Part shown: one piece after another, positions 1-13,180 of the stretch
Position numbering within the stretch: position 1 is the stretch's first letter
Layout of the letters: each line of letters starts with the position of its first letter
Assembly (NCBI RefSeq): GCF_001984215.1
Contig: NZ_CP019420.1
Span: 5,332,001-5,396,000 of the forward strand
Source: Mycobacterium sp. MS1601
GTDB taxonomy: Bacteria > Actinomycetota > Actinomycetes > Mycobacteriales > Mycobacteriaceae
Reading direction: 5' to 3'
Length of the DNA stretch: 64,000 bases
Notes under the pieces: model-generated
Database searches by the model: none
What the model was told of the DNA's origin: nothing
What the model saw: the letters and a program-made list of their open reading frames with translations, nothing else
Position numbers and translations under genes: made by a program

Positions 1-2290
1 GCGGCTGATCAACATGTACGGGATCACGGAGACGACGGTGCATGCGTCGTTCCGTGAGATCTCTGTCGCAGACACCGAGCAGGTGGTCAGTCCCGTCGGG
101 GTTCCTCTGGCGCATCTTGGCTTCTTCGTGCTGGATGACTGGCTGCGTCCGGTACCGGTAGGGGTTGCGGGGGAGTTGTATGTTGCGGGCTCGGGGTTGG
201 CCGACGGCTATGTGGGTCGGTCGGGTTTGACCTCGGGCCGGTTCGTGGCATGTCCGTTCGGACCGCCCGGTGCGCGGATGTATCGCACCGGCGATGTGAT
301 GTGCTGGGGTGCTGATGGGCAGTTGCGGTACCTGGGGCGCTCCGACGAGCAGGTCAAGATCCGGGGGTACCGCATCGAACTCGGCGAGATCGAGGCCGCT
401 TTGTCCGCGTTGGACGGCGTGCGGCAGGCTGTCGTGATGGTCCGCGAGGACCGTCCCGGCGACAAGAGGCTGGTCGGATATGTCACCGGCACAACGGATC
501 CGGCCCGACTCCGGACAGCTCTCGGTGAACGGCTTCCTGCCTACATGGTTCCCGCCGCAGTCGTGGTGGTCGAGATGATGCCGTTGACGGTGAACGGAAA
601 GTTGGACAGGAAGGCATTACCTGCGCCGGTGTACCAGGATGCGCAGTCCTACCGGGCGCCGGGTGACGCGGTGGAGGAGATCCTGGCGGGAATCTTTGCG
701 CAGGTATTGGGCTTGGAGCGGGTCGGGGTCGACGAGTCGTTCTTCGAGCTCGGCGGTGACAGCATTCTGTCGATGCAGGTGGTGGCCCGGGCGCGTGCCG
801 CCGGGGTGCGGTGCCGACCGCGGGACGTGTTCGTGGAGCAGACTGTCGCCAGGTTGGCCCGGGTGGCCGTGGTCTCCGATGCCAGCACCGAGGTGCGGGA
901 TCAAGGGATCGGGCCCGTGCTCGCCACTCCGATCATCCACTGGCTCAACGGCGTGGCACGCACCGGAGCATCCATCGACCAGGTGAACCAGACTGTCGTG
1001 ATCGGCGCCCCTCCGGGGGCCGGTGAATCCGACGTCGTGCAACTCTTGCAGGCGCTGCTGGATCGTCACCCGATGTTGCGCCTGCAGGTCGACAGCATCG
1101 ACGGCACTTGGGTACTGCAGGTACCGCAGCCGGGCACCGTCGATGCCCGGTCGTGTCTGCGAACCGTCGAAACGCTGTCCGACGGGGCAGTGGCACAAGC
1201 TCGGTCGCGACTGAACCCGGCTGCCGGGATGATGCTGAGCGCGTTGTGGGTGCCGTCGCTAGGACAGCTGGTGGTCATCGCACATCACCTGGTGGTCGAC
1301 GGCGTGTCGTGGCGAATCCTGTTGGAGGACCTCAATCTTGCCTGGGAGCAGCTACAGAGCGGGACGACGATCGCACTCCCGGAGCCAGGTACCTCATTTG
1401 CCGGGTGGGCCACCGTGCTCGCTGAACACGCCCACCACCCAGTGGTGGTGCAACAGGCCGAGCACTGGCGTCAGCTCAATTCGATGCGACCCGTGCTGCC
1501 GGATGTCCGGCCGAAGGTAGACACCTATGCCAACGCGGGAAACCTGTCGGTCGAGCTGGATGTCGACACCACCCGGCTGCTGCTCGGTGAAGTGCCCACC
1601 GCGTTCCATGCCGGCGTGAACGACATCCTGTTGATCGCCTTCGGGATGGCACTTGCCGAATTCCTGGGGACCGCAGAGGCTCCCGTCGTCATCGACGCCG
1701 AAGGTCATGGCCGCCACGAGGAACTTTGGCCCGGCGACGCCGCCACGACCGATCACACGATCGACCTGTCGCGCACCGTCGGCTGGTTCACCACCAAATA
1801 CCCGGTGGCGGTACATGTCAGCGGCCTGGACTGGACACAGGTGCTGGCAGGCGACCCCGGACTGGGTGCGGTGATCAAGGACGCCAAGGAACGGTTGCGA
1901 ATCCAGCCGGACGGCATCACTTACGGGCTGCTGCGCTACCTCAATGACGCCGTGGACCTGGACGGGTCGGACCCGGCTGTCGGATTCAACTACCTGGGCA
2001 GGCTGGGTGGGACCCCGACATCCGGCGATGTCTGGGAGATCCGCCAAGACTGCTGGTCTGTCACCGACAGCGCCGCGGCAATTCCGGTGCCGCTGATGCA
2101 CACACTCGAACTGAACGCAGGCACGGTGGACACCGACGCCGGCCCCCGACTGCGGGCAGGTTGGACCTGGGCAACCTCAGCGCTGAACCACGTTCAGGTC
2201 AAGCGGCTCAGCCAACTGTGGTTCGATGCCCTGGCCGGAATCTGTGCGCACGTTCGCGGCGGTGGTGGGGGACTGACCCCCTCCGATATT
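1..2290 (+). repeat. NRPS module block, copy 1 (A C-terminus, T, E)
   Basis: This block is colinear with 10919-13180. Long stretches around the A5 motif (start of each copy) and the carrier domain (about 660-800 versus 11580-11700) differ at only a few bases. This points to intragenic duplication or gene conversion rather than ordinary domain homology. Confidence 0.7.
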
Positions 2291-2350
2291 GCGGCGGGGC
2301 TGAGCCAACAACAGATCGACGAGCTTCAGCGGCAATATGCGGATAGCTGA
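2..2350 (+). CDS. Non-ribosomal peptide synthetase, C-terminal part of a module (A-T-E), 5' truncated by window edge
   Basis: The frame is open from the left edge, so the true start lies outside. It begins inside an adenylation domain (core A5, [10 protein letters not shown]) and continues through A8 and A10 ([13 protein letters not shown], about 585-625). A carrier domain follows (GGDSILSM, Ser near 760), then an epimerization domain ([10 protein letters not shown] near 1280; NYLGRLG near 1995). The module therefore activates an amino acid, tethers it and converts it to the D form. Only the last pocket residues (M, V, H) are visible; they fit the threonine-type pocket, a weak inference. It stops at 2350, 14 bases inside the next NRPS frame. 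Deleting one base (G2339) would join the two frames with no gap relative to the equivalent E-C junction near 13200. It could therefore be a natural split gene, a frameshift mutation or a sequencing error. Confidence 0.9.
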   Translation, partial: RLINMYGITETTVHASFREISVADTEQVVSPVGVPLAHLGFFVLDDWLRPVPVGVAGELYVAGSGLADGYVGRSGLTSGRFVACPFGPPGARMYRTGDVMCWGADGQLRYLGRSDEQVKIRGYRIELGEIEAALSALDGVRQAVVMVREDRPGDKRLVGYVTGTTDPARLRTALGERLPAYMVPAAVVVVEMMPLTVNGKLDRKALPAPVYQDAQSYRAPGDAVEEILAGIFAQVLGLERVGVDESFFELGGDSILSMQVVARARAAGVRCRPRDVFVEQTVARLARVAVVSDASTEVRDQGIGPVLATPIIHWLNGVARTGASIDQVNQTVVIGAPPGAGESDVVQLLQALLDRHPMLRLQVDSIDGTWVLQVPQPGTVDARSCLRTVETLSDGAVAQARSRLNPAAGMMLSALWVPSLGQLVVIAHHLVVDGVSWRILLEDLNLAWEQLQSGTTIALPEPGTSFAGWATVLAEHAHHPVVVQQAEHWRQLNSMRPVLPDVRPKVDTYANAGNLSVELDVDTTRLLLGEVPTAFHAGVNDILLIAFGMALAEFLGTAEAPVVIDAEGHGRHEELWPGDAATTDHTIDLSRTVGWFTTKYPVAVHVSGLDWTQVLAGDPGLGAVIKDAKERLRIQPDGITYGLLRYLNDAVDLDGSDPAVGFNYLGRLGGTPTSGDVWEIRQDCWSVTDSAAAIPVPLMHTLELNAGTVDTDAGPRLRAGWTWATSALNHVQVKRLSQLWFDALAGICAHVRGGGGGLTPSDIAAGLSQQQIDELQRQYADS

Positions 2351-5300
2351 TGTCCTGCCCCTGACTCCGCTGCAGCAGGGGCTGCTGTTCCACGCCAGCA
2401 CCGCCCAGGGTGACGACGACGTGTACGCGGTCCAGTTGAATGTGGGGCTTTGCGGGCCCCTGGACCACGACCGGCTGCGAAATGCCGTGCAGGCGGCGGT
2501 GACCCGGCATCCACACCTGGCAGCGCGGTTCTCCGGAAAGTTCGCCGAGCCCGTGCAGATCATCCCCGGTGATCCCACGGTGCCGTGGCAGTATCTGGAC
2601 ACCGACGGTGCCGGGGCCGAGGAGCGGATCGCCGAGCTCAGCGCGGCCGAGCGGGCTGCGGTGTGCGATCTGGCCGATCAATCGCCCATTCGCGCGGCAT
2701 TGATCCGCACAGGGGTTGACCAATACCGGCTGTTGATGACCAACCACCACATCGTTCTCGACGGGTGGTCCATCCCGATCCTGCTCGGTGAGATCTTCGC
2801 AGGCTATTACGGGCAGCGGCTGCCCCCGGCACCGCCGTACCGCAGGTTCGTCAGTTGGCTCGCCGGGCGCGACCTGGCCGCGGCTCGCACGGCATGGGGC
2901 GAGGTACTTGCCGGCTTCGACACGCCGACACTTCTGGGTGCGGCCCGCCAGGGCGGGCAAGGGCGGCGAGACGTCGCCCGATTCGAGGTGCAGGAACACA
3001 CCACCTGCGCCGTAGGCGAACTGGCCCGCTCGTGTCACACGACCGTCAGCACCGTGCTTCAGGGCGCTTTCATCCAACTGCTGATATCGCTGACCGGAAA
3101 CACCGATGTCGCGTTCGGCACCACAGTCTCAGGTCGTCCGGATGAGATCGTCGGCGCGGATTCGATGGTGGGTCTGCTGATCAACACCGTGCCGGTGCGC
3201 GCGACCGTGACCTCGTCCGCCACCACCGAGGACCTGCTCAACCAGCTTCAGGAGTCCTACAACCGCACGCTTGACCACCAGCACCTGGCGCTTAGCGAGA
3301 TTCACCGAATCACCGGCCACGAACTCCTTTTCGACGCATTCTTCGTCTACGAGAACTATCCGATGGATACCGCGAACCTGTCGGGTGCCGACGGTCTGGT
3401 GGTCACCGAGTACACCCACCGTGAGTACAACCACTATCCACTGGCTGTCCAGGCGTTACCCGGAGATCACCTCACCCTGCGTGTGGAGTTCGACACCGAT
3501 GTGTTCAACTCCGCCGAGATCACCGCGCTGATCGGCCGCTATACGCGGTTGCTGGAGGCGATGGTCGAGAACCCGTCGCGGGCACTGTCCACCGTCACCG
3601 TGCTGGCGGAAACCGAACGTGACGATATCGACCGCTGGGCCAACGTGGCGGCGCTGGCCGGACCACACACTCCGCCGGTATCCATCCCGGCGCGATTTGC
3701 TGCGCAGGTATCACGTCAGCCCGAGGCGTTGGCACTGACCGGTGCCGACGGTTCCTGGACCTACCACCAACTCGACGATTCCTCGAATCGTCTGGCACAG
3801 GTGCTGATCGGACACGGAATCGGCCGGGGCCAGCGGGTTGCGTTGCTGCTGCCGCGGTCGGCTGAAGCCATCATCGCCATACTCGCCGTGCTGAAGGCCG
3901 GTGCGGCCTACGTGCCGATCGACCCCGCGGTACCGGCAGCCCGCAGAGAATTCGTGCTCGGCGATGCCGCTCCGAGCGCCGCCATCACCACCTCGGCGCT
4001 CGCCGCGCGACTCGACACGGACGATCTGCTGACGATCGACATCAGCGTGCTGCAGGATGCCGAACACCACTCGGATGTCCCACTGCCAGAGCCCACGCCC
4101 GATGACGCCGCCTACCTGATCTACACCTCCGGTACCACCGGCACCCCCAAGGGGGTGGCGATCACCCACCAGAACGTCACCCGACTGCTGGAGGCCATGG
4201 ACGCCAGAATGTCTCTGGCGCAGCAGGTGTGGTCGCAATGGCATTCGTTGGCCTTCGATGTCTCGGTGTGCGAGATCTGGGGTGCCCTGCTCTACGGCGG
4301 ACGCCTGGTGGTGGTGCCCGAGTCCGTGGCCCGGGCGCCGGAGGATTTCCATGCGCTGTTGGTCAAAGAACAGGTCACAGTGCTGAGTCAGACGCCCTCC
4401 GCTTTCTACGCTCTGCAGACCGCGAACAACATGGACCCGGAGACGGGCCGGGGTCTTGCGTTGCACGCGGTGGTGTTCGCCGGGGAAGCGTTGGAGCCGC
4501 AACGTCTGCGGACCTTTCGGGGCAATCATCCGGCGCTGCCGCGGCTGTTCAATCTCTACGGGACCACCGAAACCACGGTGCACGCCTCGTTCCGGGAGAT
4601 CGTCGACACCGACATCGCCGCCGACGGCGACGTCAGCCCGGTGGGCGTACCTCTGCCCAGCTATGCGTTCTTCGTCCTGGACCAGTGGTTGCGGCCGGTG
4701 CCCGCAGGCGTGGTCGGTGATCTGTATGTCGCGGGAACCGGGGCGGGACTCGGCTATTGGCGACGACCCGGCCTCACATCCTCACGATTTGTTGCCTCCC
4801 CGTTCGGGTCTGCACCCGGCCAACGCATGTACCGTACCGGTGACCTGGTGTGGTGGGGTGCCGACGGCGAGCTGCGGTACGTCGGGCGGGTGGACGAGCA
4901 GGTCAAGATCCGCGGATACCGCATCGAACTGGGCGAAGTCCGTGCGGCGCTGGACGCCCAGGACGGTGTCGAGCAAGCAGTCGTGATCGTCCGAGAGGAC
5001 CGCCCCGGCGACAAACGCCTGGTGGGCTACGTCACCGGTTCGGCTGACCCGGCTGCACTGCGCACCGCCCTGGCCCAGAGGCTGCCCGAATACATGGTGC
5101 CCTCGGCGGTGATGGTGATCGAAAGACTGCCGCTGACAGTCAACGGCAAACTCGACCGACGTGCGCTTCCCGCACCGGAATTCGGTGACGCCGCGGGGTA
5201 CCGTGCGCCGGTCACCGCGGTCGAGGAGATCTTGGCCGGGATCTATGCCCGAGTCCTTGGCGTCGACCGCGTGAGCGCCGAGGAGTCGTTCTTCGATCTC

Positions 5301-8300
5301 GGTGGCGATTCACTGTCGGCGATGCGACTGGTGGCTGCCGTCAACGAAGCCCTCGATGCCGGGGTCTCGGTGCGGACACTGTTCGACGCCCCCGCCGTGG
5401 CACAATTGGCCACCCGAATCGGCGGCGGCTCGCAGCGACTGGCACCCCTGGTCACCATGGAGCGGCCCGCGATCATCCCGCTGTCGTTCTCCCAGAATCG
5501 GCTCTGGTTCCTCCACCAGCTGCAGGGGCCGTCACCCATGTACAACATGCCGGTGGGCCTGCGGCTCAAGGGAACTCTCAATGCCCAGGCGCTGGGCGCC
5601 GCGATGAATGACGTGGTGGGTCGCCACGAGAGTCTGCGCACCATGTTCTCCGCACCCGATGGGGTGCCGCGCCAAATCGTGGTCGAGCGTGAGCACGCCG
5701 ACATCGGCTGGGAGATCGTCGATGCCGGCGGTTGGTCGCAGGTTCAGCTGGACCGGGCCATCGAGGAGGTGGCGCGGCACCCATTCGATCTGGCAACCGA
5801 GATTCCTTTGCGCGCCAAGCTGTTCCGCATCGCTGCCGACGATCACGTGGTGGTGAGCGTGGCGCACCACATCGCCGCGGACGGGCTGTCCGCCGCCCCG
5901 ATGGTCCGTGATCTCGGCATCGCCTACCTGTGCCGTTGTATGGGCATCGCGCCGGCATGGACGGAACTGCCGGTTCAGTATGTCGACTACACGCTCTGGC
6001 AGCGCGCACAGTTCGGGGACTTGGACGACTCCACAAGCCTGATCGCGCAGCAGTTAAACTACTGGGAGGGCGCGCTGGCCGGGATGCCCGACCGGCTGGA
6101 CCTCCCGACGGACCGTCCCTACCCGCCGGTGGCCGATCAGCGTGGATCCAGCATTGCCGTGCACTGGCCCGTCGAACTGCAGGAACGGATCGCCGAGGTG
6201 GCCCACCGGCACCACGCCACCAGCTTCATGTTGGTGCAGGCGGCGCTGACCGTACTTCTCGGCAAGCTGAGTTCCAGTACCGATGTCGCGGTGGGCTTTC
6301 CGATCGGCGGGCGCCGTGATTCCGCGCTCGACGAGCTGATCGGGTTCTTCGTCAACACCCTGGTGCTGCGCGTCGACGTGAGTGGCGATCCGACCGTCGC
6401 GGAGTTGTTGGCGCAGGTTCGCGCCCGCAGCCTGGCCGCGTACGAGAACCAGGACGTGCCGTTCGAAGTCGTGGTTGATCGGCTCAATCCCACCCGCTCG
6501 TTGACCCACCACCCCCTGGTGCAGGTGATGCTGGGTTGGCGAAACCTTCCTGGCGAGACCAGCGACGAGATCGCCATGGCGCTCGGCGACCTCCAGATCA
6601 CCCAGCTTCCGCTCGAGACCGGCACGGCACGGGTGGACCTGGCGATCACCTTCAACGAACGCCGAACCCAGGACGGTAAGGCCACCGGAATCGCCGGGAT
6701 GGTGGAGTACCGCACCGACGTCTTCGATGCAGTCGGCATCGAAACGCTGATGGAGCGGCTGCGACTGGTGCTCGACGCGATGACGGCCGACCCGAGCAGG
6801 CGCCTGTCGACGGTGGATGTGCTGACCGAGGCCGAGCACATCTACCTCGACCACGTCGGCAACCGCGCGATACTGAGCGCGAACGCCACCGCGGCGGTGT
6901 CGGTTCCGGCTCTGTTCGCCGCGCAGGTGTCACGCAGCCCGTCGGCGACAGCGCTCACCGACGGTGACCTGTCGATGACCTACCGGGAACTGGATCAGGC
7001 CTCGAACCGGTTTGCGCACACGCTCGCCGACGCCGGGGTGCAGCCGGGTGACCGCGTGGCACTGTTGGTGCGGCGCTCGGCCCGAGCTGTGGTGGCGATG
7101 TTGGCCGTCTTGAAGACCGGAGCAGCCTACCTCGCCATCGATCCTGCCCTGCCGGACTCCCGTGTCGATTTCCTGCTGGCTGATGCCGCACCCAGTGCCG
7201 TTGTCAGTAGTGCGGACCTGCGGTCCCGGCTGGCCGGATGTAGCCGACCGGTGATCGACATCGACCACACCGGAGCACAATTCAGCCCTCCACTGCCCAT
7301 GCCGTCCCCCGACGACATCGCGTACCTGATCTACACCTCGGGGACCACCGGCACACCCAAGGGGGTGGCCGTCAGCCACCGCAATCTGGCCCATCTGGCG
7401 GACTCGCCGCCGGCGGGACTGCCAGACGAACAGGTGTGGACACAATGCCACTCCTATGCGTTCGACTTCTCGGTCTGGGAGATCTGGGCTGCGTTGCTGG
7501 GCGGCGGACGGTTGGTGGTCGTGCCGGACCAGGTGGTGCGATCACCGCAGGAGTTCCACGCACTGCTGGTGGACCAACACGTCACCGTACTGACTCAGAC
7601 GCCGTCGGCGGTGAACGCTCTGTCCGCCGTGGGTTTGGAGTCGGTGGCGGTGTTGCTCGGCGGCGAGGCATGCCCGGCCGAAGTGGTGGACCGGTGGGCA
7701 CCGGGTCGCGTGGTGATCAACGCCTACGGACCCACCGAGGCCACCGTGTACGCGTCGATGAGCACGCCGCTGCAGCTCGGCTCGGCGGGCTCAGGTGTCG
7801 CTCCCATCGGGGCGCCCGTCGCGACAGCGGCGCTGTTCGTCCTCGACGAACGCTTGCGCCCCGTCCCGCGTGGTGTGGTGGGGGAGCTCTACGTGGCGGG
7901 CCGGGGAGTCGCGGTGGGCTATGTGGGCCGCGCTGGCTTGACCGGATCACGTTTCGTGGCATCGCCTTTCGGTGAGCCCGGCGCACGCATGTACCGCACC
8001 GGCGATCTGGTTCGCTGGCGGTCCGACGGCCAGCTCGACTACCTCGGCCGCGCCGACGAACAGATCAAGATCCGCGGCTACCGCGTCGAGCCCGGTGAGA
8101 TTCAGGCACTCCTGGCTGCGGTGGAGGGCGTCGAGCAGGCGGTGGTGATTGCCCGCGAGGACCGGCCGGGTGACCAGCGGCTGGTCGGCTACATCACCGG
8201 AACGGCCGATCCGGCCGTGGCGCGGGCTGCGCTCGCCGGGCGACTTCCGGCGTACATGGTCCCTGCGGCGGTGATGTCCCTGCCTGCAGTGCCGTTGACC

Positions 8301-11144
8301 GTCGGAGGCAAGCTCGACAAGAGGGCGCTGCCGGCGCCCGACTACCGCACCGCAGAGCACTACCGCGCCCCGTCCAACGCAGGCGAGGAAATCCTGGCAG
8401 GCATCTTCGCGCAGGTGCTCGGTATCGAGCGGGTGGGCGTCGACGATTCGTTCTTCGAGCTGGGCGGGGATTCGTTGTCCGCCATGCGATTGGTCGCGGC
8501 CGTGAACACCAGCATGGACGCCGCGATCGCGGTGCGCGCCGTGTTCGAGGCGCCGAGTGTGGCCCAGCTGGCCCTGCGCATCGGCAGTGACCACAGCGCG
8601 CACGCACCGTTGGTCGCAAGCACCCGTCCCGACGTGGTCCCGCTGTCCTTCGCGCAGAGCCGGCTGTGGTTCATCGACCAGTTCCATGGTCCGTCGGCGA
8701 CGTACAACATCGCGGTGGCCTTGCGTCTACACGGGAATCTGGACGCCGCTGCGTTGGGTGCCGCGCTGGGTGATGTCGTGCGCCGCCACGAGAGCCTGCG
8801 CACCCTGTTTCCCGTCGGCAACGGTGTCCCCGAGCAGGTGGTGGTGGCCCACCACCAAGTTGGCTTCGGCTGGGACGTCGTGGACGCCTGCGGCTGGCCG
8901 GAGGTCCGACTGAGCCACGCGATCGACGACGTGGCCCGCCACGAGTTCGACCTCGGCACAGAGACACCCATGCAGGCACGGCTCTTCCGGCTTGCCGATG
9001 ACGAGCACGTGTTGGTGGCCGTGGTCCATCACATCGCTGCTGACGGCTGGTCGGTGACCCCGCTGGTCCACGATCTGGGTGTGGCCTATGCCCGCCGCAG
9101 CGCCGGTGAGGAGCCGGGTTGGGCCGAGTTGCCCGTACAGTACGCCGACTACGCGCTGTGGCAGCGGGAACAGCTGGGGGAACTGTCCGATCCGGGAAGT
9201 CGCATCTCCCAGCAAGTCGGCTACTGGGTGGAGGCGCTGTCGGGCATGCCCGAGCGGCTGGTGCTGCCCACCGATCGCCCCTACCCGGCAGTGTCTGACC
9301 ACAGTGGCGCCCGAGTTGAGGTGGAGTGGCCGGCGGAGCTGCAACGAGCGGTCGCGGCGGCGGCTCGCACCTACAACGCCACCAGCTTTATGGTGGTGCA
9401 GGCGGCGCTGGCGGTACTGCTGTCGCACCTGAGTGCGAGCACCGATGTGGCAGTGGGGTTCCCGATCGCCGGGCGCGGTGACGCCGCTCTCGACGAACTG
9501 GTGGGATTCTTTGTCAACACCTTGGTGCTGCGGGTGGACCTGTCGGGAGATCCCAGCGTTGCCGAGCTGTTCGACCAGGTCCGCCGCGGCAGTCTGGCTG
9601 CCTACGAGCATCAGGACGTGCCGTTCGAGGTACTGGTGGAGCGCCTCAAACCGACCAGGAGCCTGACACATCACCCGCTGGTGCAGGTGCTGTTGGCCTG
9701 GCAGAACTTCGCGTGGCAGGACAGCGAGACAGCGGGGTTGACCCTGGGCGATCTGCAGGTCACCCCGATGCCGGTGGACACCCGCACCGCACGGATGGAT
9801 CTGACCTTCACCATGGCCGAACGCTGGACCGACGGTGAACCCGCAGGGATCGCCGGCGCGGTCGAGTTCCGCACCGACGTCTTCGACGAGGCCACGATCA
9901 TCTCCCTGGTGGAGCGGTTGCGGCGGGTGCTCACGGCGATGCTGGCTGATCCCGCCCGGCGCTTGTCGGCACTGGAACTGCTCGACGACCGTGAGCGCGC
10001 CCAGCTCGACACGTGGGGCAATCGTGCGGCGCTGGCTGCCGTGGACGTCGACGGTGAGTCGATCGCGTCGATGTTCACGGCGCAGGTGTTGTGTCGTCCC
10101 GAGGCGCCTGCGGTGACGTTCGAGGGTCGCTCGTTGACCTACCGCGAGCTGGATGCCGCAGCGGAACGGCTGGCGCACAAGCTGTCCGGCCTCGGAGTGG
10201 GTCGAGGGGACAGGGTGGCGTTGCTGCTGCCGCGCTCGGCCGACGCCGTGATCGCGACACTGGCAGTGGTGAAATCGGGTGCCACCTACGTCCCGATCGA
10301 TCCGTCGGTACCCGCAGCGCGCCGGGATTTTGTGTTGTGCGACGCCGCGCCTGCCGTGGTGCTCACCACCGCGGCACTGCAAGCGCTGTTGGGTGAATCG
10401 GAGCTCACCGTGGTCGACATCGATGACCTGAGTTCGATTCCCGATGGGGCCACCGCAATGGTTCCACCGGGTTCATACGACACGGCGTATGTCATCTACA
10501 CCTCGGGCACCACGGGCACCCCGAAGGGGGTGGCGATTCCACATCACAACGTGATCGGCCTGTTGCGGACGCTGAACGCGCAGATGAATCTCGCCGGGCA
10601 GACGTGGACCCAATGCCACTCGCTGGCATTCGACTACTCGGTGTGGGAGATCTGGGGCCCGCTGCTCTACGGCGGCCGGCTGGTGGTGGTGCCCGACGAG
10701 GTGGTGCGCTCCCCGGAAGACCTGCATGCGCTATTGGTCACCGAAGGGATCACCGTCCTGAGTCAGACACCATCGGCGTTCTACGCTCTACAGGCCGCCG
10801 ATGCCCTTGCGCCGGAACTGAGTTCCGAGCTCGGCCTCGACGCCGTGGTGTTCGGCGGCGAAGCACTCGACCCGCGGCGCCTGTCGTCCTGGCTCACAGC
10901 GCACCCCGAATCGCCACGACTGATCAACATGTACGGGATCACGGAGACGACGGTGCACGCGTCGTTCAGGGAGATCTTCGCCAGGGACGCCGAGCAGGTG
11001 GCCAGCCCCATCGGTGTGCCCCTGGCGCATCTTGGCTTCTTCGTCCTGGACACCGCCTTGCGCCGGGTCCCGGCGGGGTTGCCGGGGAGTTGTATGTTGC
11101 GGGCTCGGGGTTGGCCGACGGGTATGTGGGCCGTCCGGCGTTGA
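2337..11144 (+). CDS. Multimodular non-ribosomal peptide synthetase (C-A-T-C-A-T-C-A, interrupted in the last A domain)
   Basis: Domains in order: C1 (residues 1-440, [10 protein letters not shown]; follows an epimerase, so of D-L type), A1 (450-950), T1 (GGDSLSAM near 989), C2 (1040-1490, [10 protein letters not shown]), A2 (1520-2000), T2 (near 2043), C3 (2100-2550, [10 protein letters not shown]) and A3 up to the break. Aligning to the GrsA pocket by eye gives A1 D-V-C-S-V-A-L-V-H, A2 D-F-W-T-L-G-A-V-Y and A3 D-Y-W-S-V-G-M-V-H. A3 resembles the known threonine code; A1 and A2 are not assigned. The frame is lost at the G run 11075-11078, which is one G short of the equivalent site in the first module, and the last 22 codons to 11144 are out-of-frame sequence. 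The start ATG 2337 overlaps the previous frame; C1 begins only four codons later, so translation by coupling is possible. Confidence 0.9.
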   Translation: MRIADVLPLTPLQQGLLFHASTAQGDDDVYAVQLNVGLCGPLDHDRLRNAVQAAVTRHPHLAARFSGKFAEPVQIIPGDPTVPWQYLDTDGAGAEERIAELSAAERAAVCDLADQSPIRAALIRTGVDQYRLLMTNHHIVLDGWSIPILLGEIFAGYYGQRLPPAPPYRRFVSWLAGRDLAAARTAWGEVLAGFDTPTLLGAARQGGQGRRDVARFEVQEHTTCAVGELARSCHTTVSTVLQGAFIQLLISLTGNTDVAFGTTVSGRPDEIVGADSMVGLLINTVPVRATVTSSATTEDLLNQLQESYNRTLDHQHLALSEIHRITGHELLFDAFFVYENYPMDTANLSGADGLVVTEYTHREYNHYPLAVQALPGDHLTLRVEFDTDVFNSAEITALIGRYTRLLEAMVENPSRALSTVTVLAETERDDIDRWANVAALAGPHTPPVSIPARFAAQVSRQPEALALTGADGSWTYHQLDDSSNRLAQVLIGHGIGRGQRVALLLPRSAEAIIAILAVLKAGAAYVPIDPAVPAARREFVLGDAAPSAAITTSALAARLDTDDLLTIDISVLQDAEHHSDVPLPEPTPDDAAYLIYTSGTTGTPKGVAITHQNVTRLLEAMDARMSLAQQVWSQWHSLAFDVSVCEIWGALLYGGRLVVVPESVARAPEDFHALLVKEQVTVLSQTPSAFYALQTANNMDPETGRGLALHAVVFAGEALEPQRLRTFRGNHPALPRLFNLYGTTETTVHASFREIVDTDIAADGDVSPVGVPLPSYAFFVLDQWLRPVPAGVVGDLYVAGTGAGLGYWRRPGLTSSRFVASPFGSAPGQRMYRTGDLVWWGADGELRYVGRVDEQVKIRGYRIELGEVRAALDAQDGVEQAVVIVREDRPGDKRLVGYVTGSADPAALRTALAQRLPEYMVPSAVMVIERLPLTVNGKLDRRALPAPEFGDAAGYRAPVTAVEEILAGIYARVLGVDRVSAEESFFDLGGDSLSAMRLVAAVNEALDAGVSVRTLFDAPAVAQLATRIGGGSQRLAPLVTMERPAIIPLSFSQNRLWFLHQLQGPSPMYNMPVGLRLKGTLNAQALGAAMNDVVGRHESLRTMFSAPDGVPRQIVVEREHADIGWEIVDAGGWSQVQLDRAIEEVARHPFDLATEIPLRAKLFRIAADDHVVVSVAHHIAADGLSAAPMVRDLGIAYLCRCMGIAPAWTELPVQYVDYTLWQRAQFGDLDDSTSLIAQQLNYWEGALAGMPDRLDLPTDRPYPPVADQRGSSIAVHWPVELQERIAEVAHRHHATSFMLVQAALTVLLGKLSSSTDVAVGFPIGGRRDSALDELIGFFVNTLVLRVDVSGDPTVAELLAQVRARSLAAYENQDVPFEVVVDRLNPTRSLTHHPLVQVMLGWRNLPGETSDEIAMALGDLQITQLPLETGTARVDLAITFNERRTQDGKATGIAGMVEYRTDVFDAVGIETLMERLRLVLDAMTADPSRRLSTVDVLTEAEHIYLDHVGNRAILSANATAAVSVPALFAAQVSRSPSATALTDGDLSMTYRELDQASNRFAHTLADAGVQPGDRVALLVRRSARAVVAMLAVLKTGAAYLAIDPALPDSRVDFLLADAAPSAVVSSADLRSRLAGCSRPVIDIDHTGAQFSPPLPMPSPDDIAYLIYTSGTTGTPKGVAVSHRNLAHLADSPPAGLPDEQVWTQCHSYAFDFSVWEIWAALLGGGRLVVVPDQVVRSPQEFHALLVDQHVTVLTQTPSAVNALSAVGLESVAVLLGGEACPAEVVDRWAPGRVVINAYGPTEATVYASMSTPLQLGSAGSGVAPIGAPVATAALFVLDERLRPVPRGVVGELYVAGRGVAVGYVGRAGLTGSRFVASPFGEPGARMYRTGDLVRWRSDGQLDYLGRADEQIKIRGYRVEPGEIQALLAAVEGVEQAVVIAREDRPGDQRLVGYITGTADPAVARAALAGRLPAYMVPAAVMSLPAVPLTVGGKLDKRALPAPDYRTAEHYRAPSNAGEEILAGIFAQVLGIERVGVDDSFFELGGDSLSAMRLVAAVNTSMDAAIAVRAVFEAPSVAQLALRIGSDHSAHAPLVASTRPDVVPLSFAQSRLWFIDQFHGPSATYNIAVALRLHGNLDAAALGAALGDVVRRHESLRTLFPVGNGVPEQVVVAHHQVGFGWDVVDACGWPEVRLSHAIDDVARHEFDLGTETPMQARLFRLADDEHVLVAVVHHIAADGWSVTPLVHDLGVAYARRSAGEEPGWAELPVQYADYALWQREQLGELSDPGSRISQQVGYWVEALSGMPERLVLPTDRPYPAVSDHSGARVEVEWPAELQRAVAAAARTYNATSFMVVQAALAVLLSHLSASTDVAVGFPIAGRGDAALDELVGFFVNTLVLRVDLSGDPSVAELFDQVRRGSLAAYEHQDVPFEVLVERLKPTRSLTHHPLVQVLLAWQNFAWQDSETAGLTLGDLQVTPMPVDTRTARMDLTFTMAERWTDGEPAGIAGAVEFRTDVFDEATIISLVERLRRVLTAMLADPARRLSALELLDDRERAQLDTWGNRAALAAVDVDGESIASMFTAQVLCRPEAPAVTFEGRSLTYRELDAAAERLAHKLSGLGVGRGDRVALLLPRSADAVIATLAVVKSGATYVPIDPSVPAARRDFVLCDAAPAVVLTTAALQALLGESELTVVDIDDLSSIPDGATAMVPPGSYDTAYVIYTSGTTGTPKGVAIPHHNVIGLLRTLNAQMNLAGQTWTQCHSLAFDYSVWEIWGPLLYGGRLVVVPDEVVRSPEDLHALLVTEGITVLSQTPSAFYALQAADALAPELSSELGLDAVVFGGEALDPRRLSSWLTAHPESPRLINMYGITETTVHASFREIFARDAEQVASPIGVPLAHLGFFVLDTALRRVPAGLPGSCMLRARGWPTGMWAVRR

Positions 11145-13180
11145 CCTCGAATCGTTTTGTGGCATGTCCGTTCGGGCCGCCAGGCAGCCGCATGTATCGC
11201 ACCGGCGATGTGATGTGCTGGGGTGCTGACGGGCAGTTGCGGTACCTGGGGCGCTCCGACGAGCAGGTCAAGATCCGCGGCTACCGCATCGAACTCGGCG
11301 AGATCCAGGCCGCACTTGCCGCAGTCGACGGTGTGACGCAGGCCGAGGTGATCGCTCGCGAGGACCGCCCCGGCGACAAGCGACTGGTCGGATATGTCAC
11401 CGGCACAGCGGATCCCGTGGCAGTGCGCTCCGCAGTGGCCGCCCGCCTGCCCGACTACATGGTGCCGGCCGCGATTGTGGTGGTCGAGGAGATGCCGTTG
11501 ACCGTGAACGGCAAATTGGACAAGCGGGCACTGCCTGCGCCGGCATATCAGGACGTGATATCCCATCGGGCACCAGGCGATGTGGTGGAGGAGATCCTGG
11601 CGGGAATCTTTGCGCAGGTATTGGGCTTGGAGCGGGTCGGGGTGGACGAGTCGTTCTTCGAACTCGGTGGTGACAGCATTCTGTCGATGCAGGTGGTTGC
11701 GCGGGCACGTGCAGCCGGGCTGCGGTGTCGACCGCGAGATCTGTTCGTGGAGCAGACCGTTGAGGGATTGGCCCGATTGGCGCGCGTCGCCGGAGCGGGA
11801 GACGGAGATACCGACGACGGCATCGGTCCGCTGATCGCCACCCCCATCATCAGCTGGCTGCAGGGCGTGCAGGGCCCGGTCGACCAGTTCAACCAGACGG
11901 TCGTGATCCAGGCGCCGATCGGTGTCACCGAAGCCGATGTCGTGACGTTGGTGCAGGCAGTGCTGGACCTGCATCCGATGCTGCGGTTGCGCGCCGATGG
12001 CTGGAGGTTGCAGATCCCGGAGGCGGGCGTGGTCGATGCCCGGTTGTGCGTGCAAACCGTCCCGGAGTTGTCCACGGACGCGGTGATCGCGGCCAGGTCG
12101 CGACTGGATCCGGCTGCCGGGAGGATGCTGAGTGCGTTGTGGGTGCCGCCGCTGGGACAGCTGGTGGTCATCGCGCATCACCTGGTGGTCGACGGTGTGT
12201 CGTGGCGGATCCTGTTGGAGGACATAAATCTTGCCTGGGCACAGCTGCGTGGTGGGCAATCAGTCACGCTGCCCCGCGCAGGGACGTCGTTTGCGCGGTG
12301 GGCTGCCGTGCTGGCCGAACACGCCCACCACCCGGTGGTGGTGGAGCAGGCGAGCCGCTGGCGCCAGATCGAGGCCCTACCCGCCGCATTCCCCGCAATC
12401 CAGCCCGATGTCGACACCTACGCCGCCGCAGGCAGCCTCTCGGCGGAACTGGACGTCGAGAGCACCCGGTTGCTGCTCGGCGAGGTGCCCGCGGCGTTCC
12501 ACGCCGGCATCAACGACATCCTGTTGATCGCGTTCGCAATGGCACTGACGGAACTCCTCGGCAGAGCCACGCCCGTCGTCATCGATGCCGAGGGCCACGG
12601 ACGCCAAGAGGAGCTCGTGGATGACGACGGCCTCGACCTGTCGCGCACGGTTGGGTGGTTCACCACCAAATACCCGGTGGCACTTGATATCGGCGAACTG
12701 AGCTGGGCGCAGGTGTTGGCAGGTGACGCCAGACTGGGCGCAGTCATCAAAGAGGCCAAAGAACAGCTGCGTGCGCAGCCGGACGGACTCACCTACGGCT
12801 TGTTGCGCTACCTCAATGCCGATGCCGGAGTGTCCGGACCCGACCCGACGATCGGGTTCAACTACCTGGGGCGCCTGGGTGCTGCCCGGGCCGAGGTCTC
12901 CGGCGACATCTGGGAGATCCGCCAGGACGGGTGGGCCGTCACCGGCGCTGCGGCTGCCATCTCCATGCCACTGATGCACAGTGTGGAACTGAACGCGGGC
13001 ACCGTCGACACCGACGCCGGACCCAGGCTACGGGCCGGCTGGACCTGGGCGCCGACCGTACTGGACCAGGAGCAGGTCGGCCGACTCAGCGAGCTCTGGT
13101 TCGACGCGCTGGCCGGGATCTGTGCACACGTCCGCGGTGGCGGCGGCGGGCTGACCCCCTCGGACATCCTGCCCGCCAAG
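10919..13180 (+). repeat. NRPS module block, copy 2 (A C-terminus, T, E)
   Basis: Paralogous to 1-2290 at nucleotide level. Comparison of the two copies locates the indel in this one: copy 1 has one base more in the stretch preceding GTTGC, and the G run 11075-11078 here is one base short. Confidence 0.7.

Noticed and set aside
8727..10382. 551-codon open frame on the minus strand inside the NRPS
   Set aside because: Antisense shadow of high-GC coding DNA; low-complexity His/Gln/Arg-rich translation with no domain, fully inside a clear NRPS region.
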